From contig NC_087096.1 in the NCBI RefSeq assembly GCF_963855985.1, positions 4,030,001 to 4,094,000 of the forward strand: a DNA stretch of 64,000 nt, given 5' to 3'. The DNA comes from Ostrinia nubilalis. Lineage: Eukaryota; Arthropoda; Insecta; Lepidoptera; Crambidae. Each line of letters starts with the position of its first letter. Position 1 is the first letter of the stretch. Shown here piece by piece: positions 37,001 through 44,800 of the stretch. The translations under genes and the position numbers were made by a program. The notes under the pieces were generated by a model that worked only from the letters and a program-made list of their open reading frames with translations, did no database searches and had not been told where the DNA came from.

Positions 37001-39903
37001 TATACATCTATCTACGAGTAGGTGGCATTATGAAGAGGAAGTCGCTGTGCAAGCAGCCTTAATAAAAAGCCATGTCGTCGTTAATCGTACACGATACGAC
37101 ACACGCGCGTTTTATCATCTTATCGTGTTAAAAAGCCTTATCAAAATTACAGGGAAAACGCGCGACAAGGGCAGCCCAATTAATGCTAATCGGCGACCCG
37201 GTGGTCGGCTCCATCCATTAGCTGAATACTATCGAAATTGTATGCAGTTTTGTATAGATTTGGTTCATCATAGAAAACTTATAATAATATTTGCAGGACA
37301 AAAAGTTGCCAACTACTGGATACAAGGCTTACTGACCCGCATCTTGATTATGACGCAATTTATGGAATCGGTTTTATAGAACCCTAGTCCTTAGTCTTGA
37401 TAAAACGGGACCATTCCTATCTCTCATTGCCATTGCTACAACTCCTGTGTAGCCAGGATCTACAGCTTGACCGCCAATAAAAACCCAACCAAGGTGGTGA
37501 AGGTGGAAAAGTTTGCCCCAGGGGAATGTTTATGTTTGGGAATGCTGTGCCCGCGACTTCGTACGCGTGAAAACCCGTTTTCGCAACATTTTTCATTTTT
37601 GCTCTGAAACTATTAATCGTAGCGTGATGGTATATAGCCACGATAAATGGGCTTTCTAACAGTGAAATAATTTTTAAAATCGGACCAGTAGTTTCTGAGA
37701 TTAGCGCGTTCAAGTAAACAAACAAACAAACTCTTCAGCTTTATAATATTAGTATAGATTTACCTGAAATATCTCCTTCCGACTGCCCTTCAGCCGGTCC
37801 AGGCTCTCCTCGGAGGAGTAGTCGGAGGTCTTGACCAGCTTCTCCGTGAGGCGTGCGGAGTGCCGCGTGCGGTGCGACGGCGCATGCTTCTATAGTTGTT
37901 TATTGGTTACTATTTACCTGAAATATCTCCTTCCGACTCCCCTTCAGCCGGTCCAGGCTCTCCTCGGAGGAGTAGTCGGAGGTCTTGACCAGCTTCTCCG
38001 TGAGGCGGGTTGATTGCCGCGTGCGGTGCGACGGCGCATGCTCCTCCTCTGTCTCCGCTATAGCTTCGGAGGTTACTTTGCTGCTTGGCTGACCGAGTTG
38101 CCTGGAAGAAGTGTTCTAATAAGATACTTGACTGTATATTTTATTTACCAGAATAGAAGTACTGATATTTGCATTAATCCAGGTTTTTTTAGTTAAGTCA
38201 GGAGGCACAAAAATTCACAAAATTACGTTACTAACAGAATTTCAAGCGGAATATTGTAGTTCTTATGCAGGTGCAGTCTTACTACTTAATGTGCTGGTCA
38301 CTATAAAGTTGGGTTGGACATAGTAGAAAATATACTATAGGTTTAAATTAATATAAGTAATAATACTAATAAAAGTTTTTAGAAAACTTTTCAGTCAATA
38401 TTTTTTATTATGTTGTGTGTGAAATTGAATCAACCAACATAATTTCATGTTCAGCTCAGAATGATGATGATGAATGATGAGCTCTAAATCTACAGACTAT
38501 TAGTAAACTGTTTGATAAGTCTTATCTTTATGTGTACCTACTTCAAAGTTACAGGAATCATAATATTTCTGAAACAAGTCAAAGATCTAAGCTTATCTTC
38601 AATTAAATTGAATAAGTCTGATATCTACACAAAATAGATATAACACTTTTCAGATGCCTATTTTATTTCATAAGTGCCACTTGTGGTCTAAACTGAATAA
38701 ATAATTTTGATTTTAAAATGTTTTTAATTCATAGGCCTGTCAATAAAAAACCTACATTTTGAACAATGGTAGAATCTCATGGCCTTCAAACGCTTAAGCT
38801 GGGTTTTATGTTTGCTTAGTACATGCTTAGCTTAAGGTCACCATGGCCGTAAACCATGGTGACACTAGTGATGCAATGATGTCAGTGATGTCACTAGGTA
38901 AACTGTCCTTACTAAGTTTATTATTGACCTTGTGTTTTATAGTTCACTAAATGATATCTATCTGAGTAAAGAATTTGTGCAAACATGAGTAACCTAGTTA
39001 TGTTATCATTTAATTCATGATTGTAGAAATGACCTTACGATTCACAGATTGATGTGAAATTTCTCACTACGAGAGTATTACTAAGGAAATGTTACCAATT
39101 TAGGAAATCACCTATTTACATTGGTTTTTGCTGATGTATGGGAGATCAAGGTGAGTTTTAACAGAGGAGAGTTGAGAAATAGACAATTTTTTGGAACAAT
39201 TTTTTTTTATTCACAACTCTCCTCAGTCTCCTCTATGATGTGTAATATGTTTAGTTAGTTAAGTTTCTCTCTCCTAATAATAAGGCTAGAATCTGAATAA
39301 TGGTATGAGTAATTTAGCTTTAAATAGCAAGCTTACTACATCATAATCCCATCCTTATACCTACTAGGTCTATGAAACAATCTCATATAACTGAAACTAT
39401 TATTGTGTAACTATTATTTGTGTATTATAAGTATGCATATGTGGAAACCGTTCAAAATCTCAAAAAGTTGACAGAAAAATAAGCAATTTTTCTCTCACTT
39501 ACAAAAAAATCAATATAATGACCAAACATAAGGATGTTTTCAATCTATAGTTAGTCAGTAAATAATCCACACATTCATGTAGATAAGATAGCCCTGTATC
39601 AAACTGATAAACATGAAGTGAAAATATTGAACAAGAAAGTGGATCTCATTCATTTTTGAGATTTAACACTGGGAAACGGTGTCAGTTCTAGGGCCAATTA
39701 CGTTTGCTATGCCGGTTGTATCAGTTGTATTATCAAAACACTTACTTGACAGGGGTGCTCCTTTTATTTGGCGTTTTCCTTCCAGACTTGTGGTGGACGT
39801 GGTCCTCGCCCTCCGTGCAGTTCTCGCGATCGCAGCTCGACCTAAGGAATGGTGTTTTCGAGCGCGACCTTGACCGCAATCCAGAAACCGTTGGGTTCTC
39901 CAT
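12754..39903 (-). CDS. koi: SUN-domain inner nuclear membrane protein (klaroid / SUN1/2-like), 13 exons
   Basis: Exons in reading order: 39903-39746, 38101-37918, 31362-31259, 28614-28459, 25261-25063, 24086-23870, 23009-22903, 22412-22289, 21693-21376, 18983-18369, 17306-17136, 14591-14479, 13032-12754. All have GT-AG ends, all phases agree, and the sum is 914 codons plus TAG. The N-terminal 260 residues are polar and basic, as for a nucleoplasmic lamin-facing tail. Hydrophobic stretches lie near 299-313 and 354-372, with a clear membrane segment at about 401-416 after KRR. Residues 447-485 repeat LPxI, about 520-725 look like coiled coil, and 728-905 form the SUN domain with CWAFQG and YTCVYRFRVHG. 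Cys774 and Cys887 match the conserved intramolecular pair and Cys736 (STKC) matches the cysteine that bonds KASH peptides. SUN trimers bind KASH proteins in the perinuclear space to build LINC complexes. Exon structure is inferred by eye; weakest is the donor of exon 9. Confidence 0.93.
13033..14478. other. SUN intron 12
   Basis: AT-rich intron. Apart from a LINE 3'-end fragment near 14190-14410, no repeat or motif is recognised. Confidence 0.45.
14190..14412 (+). mobile_element. 3'-end fragment of a LINE (degenerate)
   Basis: The + strand reads RGRSPMRWTDQVKAAVG followed by RWREI, the pattern 'RG..P.RW.D....A.G' then 'R..WR' that closes the reverse-transcriptase ORF of many arthropod LINEs. 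It is broken and has no catalytic part. It lies antisense to the SUN gene. Confidence 0.5.
14479..14591 (-). CDS. koi: SUN gene exon 12: middle of the SUN domain
   Basis: 113 bp, phase 1 in and phase 0 out. It encodes VIRTYAIIEVTGFSLEHM and a following stretch ending SAPKNFSVY, matching the 'VVRLS..I.PTAVTLEH..K' and 'SSAPK.F.VYG' parts of SUN domains. Confidence 0.93.
15050..17306 (-). repeat. Tandem array of partial copies of SUN exon 11
   Basis: The complete exon 11 (17306-17136) has three long downstream partial copies at 16660-16537, 15860-15749 and 15160-15050. Each holds the 3' part of the exon and its GTGAG donor but lacks the acceptor and the KASH-disulfide cysteine region. Between them are shorter copies of only the last 30-50 exon bases plus donor, near 16740-16685, 16425-16395, 15950-15895, 15640-15610 and 15250-15197. 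The repeat unit is about 600-790 bp and includes a GC-rich stretch (GGGCCC-type words) and a common tail with CTTCCTGCAGTGTGGAGCCT. About nine splice donors thus lie in one intron. Confidence 0.9.
17136..17306 (-). CDS. koi: SUN gene exon 11: start of the SUN domain (KASH lid)
   Basis: 171 bp, phase 1 in and phase 1 out. It reads GGQVISTKCTELYQIKTKQY, then the LGLPVWW and AECWAFQGFPGYL blocks. It is the only copy in the array with a proper acceptor (TCTGCAG), so it is the working exon. Confidence 0.95.
17307..18157. other. SUN intron 10, mostly without features
   Basis: Contains a short TCTA-type microsatellite (about 17695-17715) and a T-rich tract near 17460-17490. Nothing else is recognised. 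Confidence 0.4.
18158..18340. mobile_element. Hairpin MITE, family B, copy 1
   Basis: A nearly perfect inverted repeat (AAGCCTGGTCCGTGAGCACG at the left and its complement at the right) of 183 bp, flanked by TA (18156-18157 and 18341-18342). A shorter second copy lies at 59170-59332. The right end is only 28 bp from the donor of SUN exon 10. Confidence 0.85.
18369..18983 (-). CDS. koi: SUN gene exon 10: luminal coiled coil
   Basis: 615 bp, phase 1 in and phase 1 out. The product (about residues 523-728) is rich in charged and leucine residues with long helical stretches (for example LIQEYLVVFERQQMALLAEK) and ends in YDADKTGLVDYALESAG, the conserved lead into the SUN domain. A four-histidine run (VHHHHSGG) interrupts the helix near the end. 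Coiled coils of this type trimerise SUN proteins and span the perinuclear space. Confidence 0.93.
18984..21375. other. SUN intron 9
   Basis: 2.4 kb of AT-rich sequence. A 98-bp inverted element lies at 20529-20626. No other repeat, gene or motif is recognised. Confidence 0.45.
20529..20626. mobile_element. Short MITE with CAGGGTG ends
   Basis: 98 bp with inverted ends CAGGGTGTAAAA / TTTTTACACCCTG, flanked by TA on both sides. It shares its terminal heptamer with larger elements at 45424, 46888 and 62216. Confidence 0.65.
21376..21693 (-). CDS. koi: SUN gene exon 9: LPxI-repeat segment
   Basis: 318 bp, phase 1 in and phase 1 out if the donor is G|GTGTGC at 21375. It follows the membrane segment and encodes residues 417-522. 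Six LPxI motifs occur at 447, 452, 463, 468, 475 and 482. The donor is weak; reading through it adds GVLG and a TGA at 21362-21364, so a short secreted-side isoform without SUN domain is possible. The splice used here keeps the frame to exon 10 (R-G-Y-N). Confidence 0.85.
22129..22234. mobile_element. Short MITE with CAGTCAGCGTCA ends
   Basis: 106 bp with inverted ends CAGTCAGCGTCAAATAG / CTATTTGACGCTGACTG, flanked by TA on both sides. It lies in SUN intron 8. Confidence 0.75.
22289..22412 (-). CDS. koi: SUN gene exon 8: transmembrane segment
   Basis: 124 bp, phase 0 in and phase 1 out. It encodes residues 376-416. A basic cluster (KEKATKRR) precedes WWPWLLLLLLPAVGYG, a typical inner-nuclear-membrane anchor with positive residues on the nucleoplasmic side. 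Confidence 0.92.
22443..22665. repeat. Dispersed repeat, family C, partial copy
   Basis: Starts CAGGCCTGTTCATCTCCGCG and ends in an AT-rich tail with TAAATAATAATAAAAACACA. Two longer copies lie in FANCI introns at 55257 and 56976. Its class is not known to me. Confidence 0.7.
22903..23009 (-). CDS. koi: SUN gene exon 7: hydrophobic segment
   Basis: 107 bp, phase 1 in and phase 0 out. It encodes residues 340-375, an alanine run followed by APFYWIYTIIKTVVTTTV and more Thr/Val. The segment is hydrophobic enough for membrane association but may not span it. Confidence 0.9.
23371..23513. mobile_element. Small inverted-repeat element
   Basis: Ends TAAGCCTAGGC / GCCTAGGCTTA enclose about 140 bp; the outer TA pairs can be read as a target duplication. 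Confidence 0.5.
23589..23715 (-). CDS. koi: SUN exon 6b: partial exon duplicate, possible alternative exon
   Basis: 127 bp nearly identical to the 3' part of exon 6. It has a TGCAG acceptor and a GTATAA donor. It opens in phase 0 (exon 5 ends in phase 0) and closes with one base left over (exon 7 needs one), so exon 5-6b-7 is in frame and drops 30 residues. The frame is open (RWWLTRLLVTIITTITSSTS onward). Including both 6 and 6b would break the frame, so use would be mutually exclusive. No transcript evidence is available. Confidence 0.5.
23870..24086 (-). CDS. koi: SUN gene exon 6
   Basis: 217 bp, phase 0 in and phase 1 out, after a TTACAG acceptor. It encodes residues 268-339: an acidic patch (DSSDDEGAY), then RWWITRLLVTIITTITSSTS, a moderately hydrophobic stretch, then a basic tail (RRLVGPSHRYPYTDRRPAK). 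Confidence 0.9.
24463..24627. mobile_element. Small inverted-repeat element in SUN intron 5
   Basis: TTTTCATCAAGGCGGAGCAG near the left end pairs imperfectly with CTCTGCCTTGATGGAAACC at the right. The flanking TA is compatible with a target duplication. Confidence 0.5.
24647..24692 (-). pseudogene. Fragment duplicate of SUN exon 5 (5' part)
   Basis: 46 bp match the first part of exon 5 (25258-25213) with few changes, reading YPKTDYTYSPLSKDR. It is followed by a GGTAAGC donor-like site. Unlike the other duplicated pieces in this gene it holds the 5' rather than the 3' part of the exon. Confidence 0.7.
25063..25261 (-). CDS. koi: SUN gene exon 5
   Basis: 199 bp, phase 2 in and phase 0 out. 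It encodes residues 201-267, polar with Ser, Arg and Thr (KYPKTDYTYSPLSKDR at the start). It belongs to the nucleoplasmic tail. Confidence 0.9.
26092..26411. repeat. Dispersed lepidopteran repeat, family D, 3' part
   Basis: It holds GCCCGCGACTTCGTACGCGTGG near its start and ATTTATAATATTAGTAGGAT at its end, words seen in many lepidopteran genomes. Family members also lie at 34800, 36121, 37546 and 43541. A further degenerate piece follows to about 26620. Confidence 0.7.
26705..27115. mobile_element. Element with AACCGACTTCAAA inverted ends
   Basis: AACCGACTTCAAA at 26711 and its complement near 27104-27114 enclose about 400 bp. Inside, a GCGTATAAAAAAGTTCATCC unit is repeated about 140 bp apart (26764 and 26904). 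A similar end occurs near 3848. Confidence 0.65.
27116..28458. other. SUN intron 4, rest
   Basis: AT-rich, with no gene or repeat recognised. Confidence 0.4.
28459..28614 (-). CDS. koi: SUN gene exon 4
   Basis: 156 bp, phase 2 in and phase 2 out. It encodes residues about 149-200 of the nucleoplasmic tail (FRFGSPAYSACSTDSSFAEQ at the start, KMAGEYW at the end). Serine-rich; no domain recognised. Confidence 0.9.
28615..31258. other. SUN intron 3
   Basis: 2.6 kb, AT-rich, no features recognised on either strand. Confidence 0.45.
31259..31362 (-). CDS. koi: SUN gene exon 3
   Basis: 104 bp, phase 0 in and phase 2 out. It encodes NELNSQYERVSTSSHYRTLA and the following LSPISQNVTRD; part of the polar N-terminal tail. 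Confidence 0.88.
31363..34799. other. SUN intron 2, distal part
   Basis: 3.4 kb of AT-rich sequence with no gene, repeat family or regulatory motif that I can support. Confidence 0.45.
34800..35158. repeat. Family D repeat (5' type) with internal duplication
   Basis: It starts TATACTAATATTATAAATGC and continues with GCTTTCACGCCTAAACCACT. The segment with TGGTACCCGGCTCCAATAG and GACCACCAGCCTCAGATCTG is repeated about 120 bp apart. Confidence 0.65.
35160..35350 (+). mobile_element. LINE 3'-end fragment
   Basis: Reads RGRAQGRAPTRWSDAVRKTV on the + strand, the typical last part of a LINE ORF2, and ends in an AAG-rich tail near 35327-35346. No reverse-transcriptase core is present. Confidence 0.6.
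35485..35603. mobile_element. Short MITE with CCCCCTTATTAAT ends
   Basis: 119 bp with inverted ends (CCCCTTATTAATAAAAAG and TTTTATTAATAAAGGGG), flanked by TA. Confidence 0.65.
35640..35826 (+). mobile_element. LINE 3'-end fragment with GAT-repeat tail
   Basis: The + strand reads RWTDDLIKVAGRRWMQAATN followed by LWKSLGEAY, the classic end of RTE-type LINE ORFs, and stops before a (GAT)n tail near 35810-35824. Only the 3' end remains. Confidence 0.7.
36121..36225 (-). repeat. Family D repeat fragment
   Basis: Matches the inner and 3' part of the copy at 43541-43775: GGGAAAGGACATAGGATAG, then GGGCGAAGCCGCGGGCGG and AGCTAGT. Confidence 0.7.
37546..37757. repeat. Family D repeat fragment
   Basis: Begins GCCCGCGACTTCGTACGCGTG and ends TTATAATATTAGTATAGAT directly before the partial copy of SUN exon 2. 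Confidence 0.7.
37764..37889 (-). CDS. koi: SUN exon 2b: partial exon duplicate, possible in-frame cassette exon
   Basis: 126 bp (42 codons) nearly identical to the 3' part of exon 2, with an ACTATAG acceptor and a GTAAAT donor. Frame is open from AAG-CAT to ATA-TTT-CAG, phase 0 in and phase 0 out, so it can follow exon 2 (phase 0 out) and precede exon 3 (phase 0 in). Inclusion would repeat a basic/acidic 40-residue block (TEKLVKTSDYSSEESLDRLK). The acceptor lacks a strong pyrimidine tract. It lies right after a family D repeat. Confidence 0.5.
37918..38101 (-). CDS. koi: SUN gene exon 2
   Basis: 184 bp, phase 2 in and phase 0 out, after a TTCCAG acceptor. It encodes residues about 53-114 (start QLGQPSSKVTSEAIAETEEE; end KGSRKEIFQ). 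Part of the charged N-terminal tail; no domain recognised. Confidence 0.9.
38102..39745. other. SUN intron 1
   Basis: AT-rich. A weak inverted repeat lies near 39165-39233 (AGAGGAGAGTTGAG-like, with its complement). Nothing else is recognised. Confidence 0.4.
39746..39903 (-). CDS. koi: SUN gene exon 1 with start codon
   Basis: 158 bp from ATG (39903-39901) to a GTAAGT donor, ending in phase 2. The first residues are MENPTVSGLRSRSKTPFLRS, then an acidic and histidine patch and GRKTPNKRSTPVK. Basic, serine/threonine-rich nucleoplasmic start with several S/T-P sites. The start was chosen because it is the first ATG of an open frame that joins exon 2 in phase. Confidence 0.85.
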
Positions 39904-41398
39904 AGTTCCCTCAAACTTCACTCGTTAATAACACCAACCCCATACTATCTCCACAGCCCAATACTTCACGAACCCTGACCCATTTCAAACCGGTCCGAAT
40001 GCAAATAAGTCCAAAGAATTTCCGTCCCAATATATTGCACAAGGAAATCTATTTCTGTGGCTTCATGTGCTGCCGCCAAAAGTAACGTAATGTTCACTCC
40101 GTCAATGCTGTTGTAAACAATGATTTATTGATACGCGATATACACGAATACGTCCACTTAACAATAATAAACGGTAGTACACTAACTTGGTACATAAAAC
40201 GAACGAGTAACCATGAAATTCGTGAATTTCGTAACCTATCGCTCGCTAAACATAAACTGATGACGTCATTCAAAAAGACGTTACTGACTGAACAGGCGAC
40301 TTTTCTGTTTTATGTCAAAACCAATTAAATTTCAAAGAGTTTTGGCTGTATAGTTTTATATTTCGTTGCCAACTATATTTTCATGGAAATTAAAAATAAA
40401 TACAAGTGCTGCTATTATCATTACAAAACAAATTACTAAAAATGAAACAAAATTCATATCAACATTTTTTTTTACAATTTGTGCCATAGTAAACATTATT
40501 ATTAGTAACAAAAGCCTATGATAAATGCTTACGTAAGTGATTAGTAAGTAACCTTGGAGTTCTTCTTCTTACTTTTTTGTTACTATTAAATATGTTTGTG
40601 GACCTGTATAGTTGTGATTTTACTACTTTAGTAACATTAGCATTCTATTGCAACACTGGTTTCAGCTGTCACAACTGTCAAGTTGACATTGGTCTAAATC
40701 TTGTTTTTTGGCGGGTTTGCGCAGGGTGTGGAAACTTCCATACAACGGTCATCGAAGTGAAACTTGCTTCCAAACAGCGACATCGGTGAATAAATTCAAA
40801 TACTTTTTAACTACCCTAAAACGCTCTAGATGTCGCTGCTCCTGTTTCCTTCATATTTTCATTTTTTTCTTAATTAAAATATATTTGAGAATATTGTTAA
40901 TTACAATGTGAAAACTTTTTTTAAATGAAATTAATTTGTTTTAATTTAAAACTGAACATTGACATTTTTGTTTTAATTTACATAATAGAGTAGTAGAAAT
41001 TACTATTTAACATATGGCAACATTGTTTTTCCTCCAACCAAAATGGCCGGTGTTGTTTTTGTTATGTTAAATGCATTCTTGTTTTCTTAGCCATCATTTA
41101 AGTTTTCTGTGGCCCTATTAAAGTATTGAAAAGTCGTCGAGTCAAATTCAAGTTCATTCCTTCGTACCTGCTGCTGTTCTGGTTCATCGGAGTTTTGTTC
41201 GTTCCTTCGTGAATCGCGAAGAAACTTTCTGTTATGTTCACAAGTGATCTGAGTTTTCTCAATGTGCAAATGCTTTTTTAGTGTTGTTGAAAACTTTGCG
41301 AAAAGACGCTTTTGGTGTATAATATTATGTGTGTTCATAAATAAAGTAAAATTATTAAATTCAAAAGTTTTTGTTTACTTATTTGCATTTCCATGTGC

Positions 41399-41505
41399 AA
41401 TGTAGAATTTTTCCAAATCCATTGTTTTGAAAATAATACAATACGTACACCATAAAGATAAATATTTTCAAAATAATGGATTTGAAAAAATTCTACATTG
41501 TACAT
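41399..41505. mobile_element. Hairpin repeat in the FANCI upstream region
   Basis: AATGTAGAATTTTTCCAAAT and its near-perfect complement enclose a short loop, about 107 bp in all. No clear target duplication. Confidence 0.6.
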
Positions 41506-41529
41506 CATAAAAACAATAATTCTTTGAAG

Positions 41530-41640
41530 GTTATGAGGGCCTATGTGTGCGTGAACTGTGTGTATGTGTGCGTGGACTTTATGTATGTATGTGTGCGTGT
41601 ACTATGTATGTATGTGAGCGTTACGTACGTAGGTTAAGTA
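41530..41640. repeat. TG/TATG-rich microsatellite
   Basis: Irregular TGTG, TGCG and TATG runs just upstream of FANCI. Confidence 0.6.
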
Positions 41641-41790
41641 CAGGGAATTTAACACCAGGCTGTCAATTAGTAGGCTCAAAAATTTGACAGAGAGGGTTCT
41701 CTATTTCCTATGTATTACTTTTCTCTATGGGTTTGCGGAACTGGCAAAACTTTTAATTTTTGGTGTTTCTTCTTATCAAACAATAATTTA

Positions 41791-41814
41791 ATGAAATGGA
41801 TACTATTTACTTAA
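41791..41814 (+). promoter_or_regulatory. Short upstream ORF overlapping the FANCI start codon
   Basis: An ATG five bases before the FANCI ATG opens a 7-codon frame (MKWILFT) that stops at 41814. The two ATGs overlap as ATGAAATGG. If transcribed, this could lower or tune FANCI translation by initiation at the first ATG. Confidence 0.4.
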
Positions 41815-44800
41815 AAATTAAGGAGCTTGGACATGTAAATAGTAAGCGTGACGAGTTAGAGGAACATTGTAAAGCCAATATTGACCAGGTAGGTCACCCC
41901 TTCATACAACGAGACAAGTATCGACTTGATTCAATGTAAACAAACCAAGTATTGTGTATTTTTATACCAATAAATCGTGTTCTGTTGCTCTTTTTAGATT
42001 CTGAAGTTCTTACCGCGTCGCATTTTGAACAGTGATGGGGCGGATATTCTTGACTGTTTGCTGAATGGGCTAACCAATAATCCTTCATCATCAAGTAGAT
42101 ATTCTGCTAAAGTAAGTAAAAAACATGTATTCTGGCGGAATTATTATTTATTTATAAATCTAGATAAATAAGACCATTGTCTCCACAATATCATCAAAAT
42201 ACCACATAAGAACCACCTTCAGGTTATCACAATTTTTATAAAATTCTGTTTTATTTGACTTTATTTGTACTTTATTCATAATTGCTATTATTTTCTAGAT
42301 TATAGATATAGTTCTGCAATCAATGAGGAAGGAGTCTACATCTCTCACACACTGCAGTGATGTGATTAGCAGGCTATGCTTGGAGTTGTCCCGGCAAGCT
42401 GCAGATGAACTGGTGAGGTGGAGCAATGACAGTATTCAGTCTATCATCGGTGACTCTGATGTTAATATGATGTAAGAATGTGATAAATCGCTTGAATTTT
42501 ACAAAAGGCATTGAATGATCTAGTTTAAATGATATAATCAGGTACTTTACCATGAGCTTGTATTTCATAATATAGTTAGTCTACCTACTATTAACAGATT
42601 GATTTTATGAAAAAAATCTTTTTAGTCGTTTTAACACAGACAGGGCATACCTCAAATACATTTTTTTAGACAACTTTTTTCAAGATTTAAATTAATTAAA
42701 ACTTTACATTACAGATGGCGAGATATCCTTCCAGAATGCATGAACGCACTGTCATCATGCAGCGAGATCAAACACTGCGGGACGGTGTTGACGTTTGATG
42801 AGTACAAGCAACAATGCATACACACTCTGTGCCAGTGCAACTGGACTGAAAAGCAGCTGGTGCAACTAGTGGCTATGTTTAAGTAAGTAAATATGTATAT
42901 GTATAAAGCCTGACTTAGTATGTAGGCTGTATGACATTTGATGAATAAATTAAATTGAATTAATGACTAGGGTAGGAAATGTAGACAGAAAGTGCAAGTT
43001 AATTTTGTGTTTACCTTTTATTCTTTTGGTGTTCCTCAGGTAAAAAAAAATATTCAATGAAAATTATAGTTTTTATTAGCCAAATAATAGTTTTTATTAT
43101 ATCAACCAAATTATGTTTGCTGTATTATAAGTTTTTTTTCCAACAAAGTAAAATAGTCATATAACATTAAACAATTTGAATTTATGTTCATCTTACAGAG
43201 ACCTGCAGTTACCTCGAAATGAGCATAAGCAAGTGGTGAATAAAGTGTGTTCGTACATCATCAATATTTCGCCAGACGAAATGCCGCCACTCATCCATCA
43301 ACTCTTGAAGTAAGTTACATTGCTTAGATTTATTTCAAACACCAGATTCATCATTAGCCTATCTACAGTAGTCTACTGTTGGATGTAAACCTCATATAGG
43401 TTCATGGCGCATATCACCATTATATTCTGTCTTCAGCTAGTCACATCCAGCTTCTGCCATCCATCTGCATAATTCTATGTAGCTGGAAGGCATGCTCACT
43501 ACCACACCACAGACACCAGTCAAGATCATTATTTATATTCTATACTAATAATATTATAAATGCGAAAGTAACTCTGTCTCTCTGTCTGTCTGTCACGCTT
43601 TCACGCCTAAACCACTGAAGCGATTTTGATGAAATTTAGCATAGAGATAGTTTAAGTCCCGGGAAAGGACATAGGATAGTTTTTATCCCGGTTTTTGAAA
43701 CAGAGACGCACGCGATAAGGTTTTTCTGTGACAGACAAAATTCCACGCGGGCGAAGCCGCGGGCGGAAAGCTAGTAATAATAATAATAAACTCTTTATTT
43801 GCACACCACAAATAAACCAAGTACAAATAATATTCTTGACCATTCATTACTCTCTTACACCAGTGATTTATTTATATGCCACTTCATAAATTATTTAAAT
43901 TCTACTGAAATAAATCTCTCCAACTGCTTTGTATACAGGATGTGTAATGAGGATAGTCCCGAATTTTGAAACGACACTCAAAATTCTATTATAACTCAAG
44001 TAACTAAGCAATCAAAATTGAGTGAACACATATTATAATATATTTTTGTTGTCCCCCAGGCTTTGCAAATTGTACAATGTGGACATAGTGCTGGCCCACT
44101 TGAGCCACTACTTCAGCGTGCGACTGTACAGCAAGCTGGAGCCTCCGCCCAACGACTCCGAGTCCACCACTATGGATATAGACGACATAGGTAAGAAACG
44201 TGAAGTGCGATTAGATGGTAGACTTTATGAGCCCCACAAATGCCGTAGATAAATTCTTGCTTTGATTTTGTAAATATTTAAGACGGATATTATCTCGTAA
44301 TGTCACTTGACACGATAAACATGCAAAATACTAATACAGTAAGATTATGTAGTATGGGCGCGAGTCTTGCGACGTCACGCCCAATTACGTATCAAGTTTT
44401 TACACCCTTGTTGTTTTTACGATTCTGAACTTTTGAAGTCAATACTTGTTTACAAAACATCATGTTTATAACGTCTGGACACTCGCTTGCTGTGTGCTTA
44501 TTGCAATATATCAGGATTAATTAGACACACAGTTTAAATAACATTACAGTGACTCACTTTCATTCCCAGTGACCCACAGCGCAGCAGAGCTCAGCCGTTG
44601 CCTCTCGACCTGCATCTACCACATAACAGATGGCGCCACCGAGCCAGAGGTCATACGCCGGCACCTGAAGACTTGGCCGAAGACCCAGTTGCTCAGAGCG
44701 CCCTTTATCATGGACTTGGCATTGGCCATGTCTGAGAAGGGACCGGACTTTAGGAGTGTTTGTTTGGATGTAAGTTTAGGCCTGTTTCACCTATTCTTGA

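Larger units (their letters stand above)
39904..41790. promoter_or_regulatory. Shared intergenic region of the divergent SUN and FANCI genes
   Basis: About 1.9 kb between the two start codons must contain both promoters. An E2F-like word TTTGGCGGG lies at 40707-40715. A hairpin MITE (41399-41505) and a TG-rich microsatellite (41530-41640) lie closer to FANCI. No TATA box is convincing. Confidence 0.4.

Noticed and set aside
41087..41338. 83-residue frame on the - strand between SUN and FANCI
   Set aside because: Rich in Asn, Gln and Lys with no recognised domain; codon use does not resemble the neighbouring exons.
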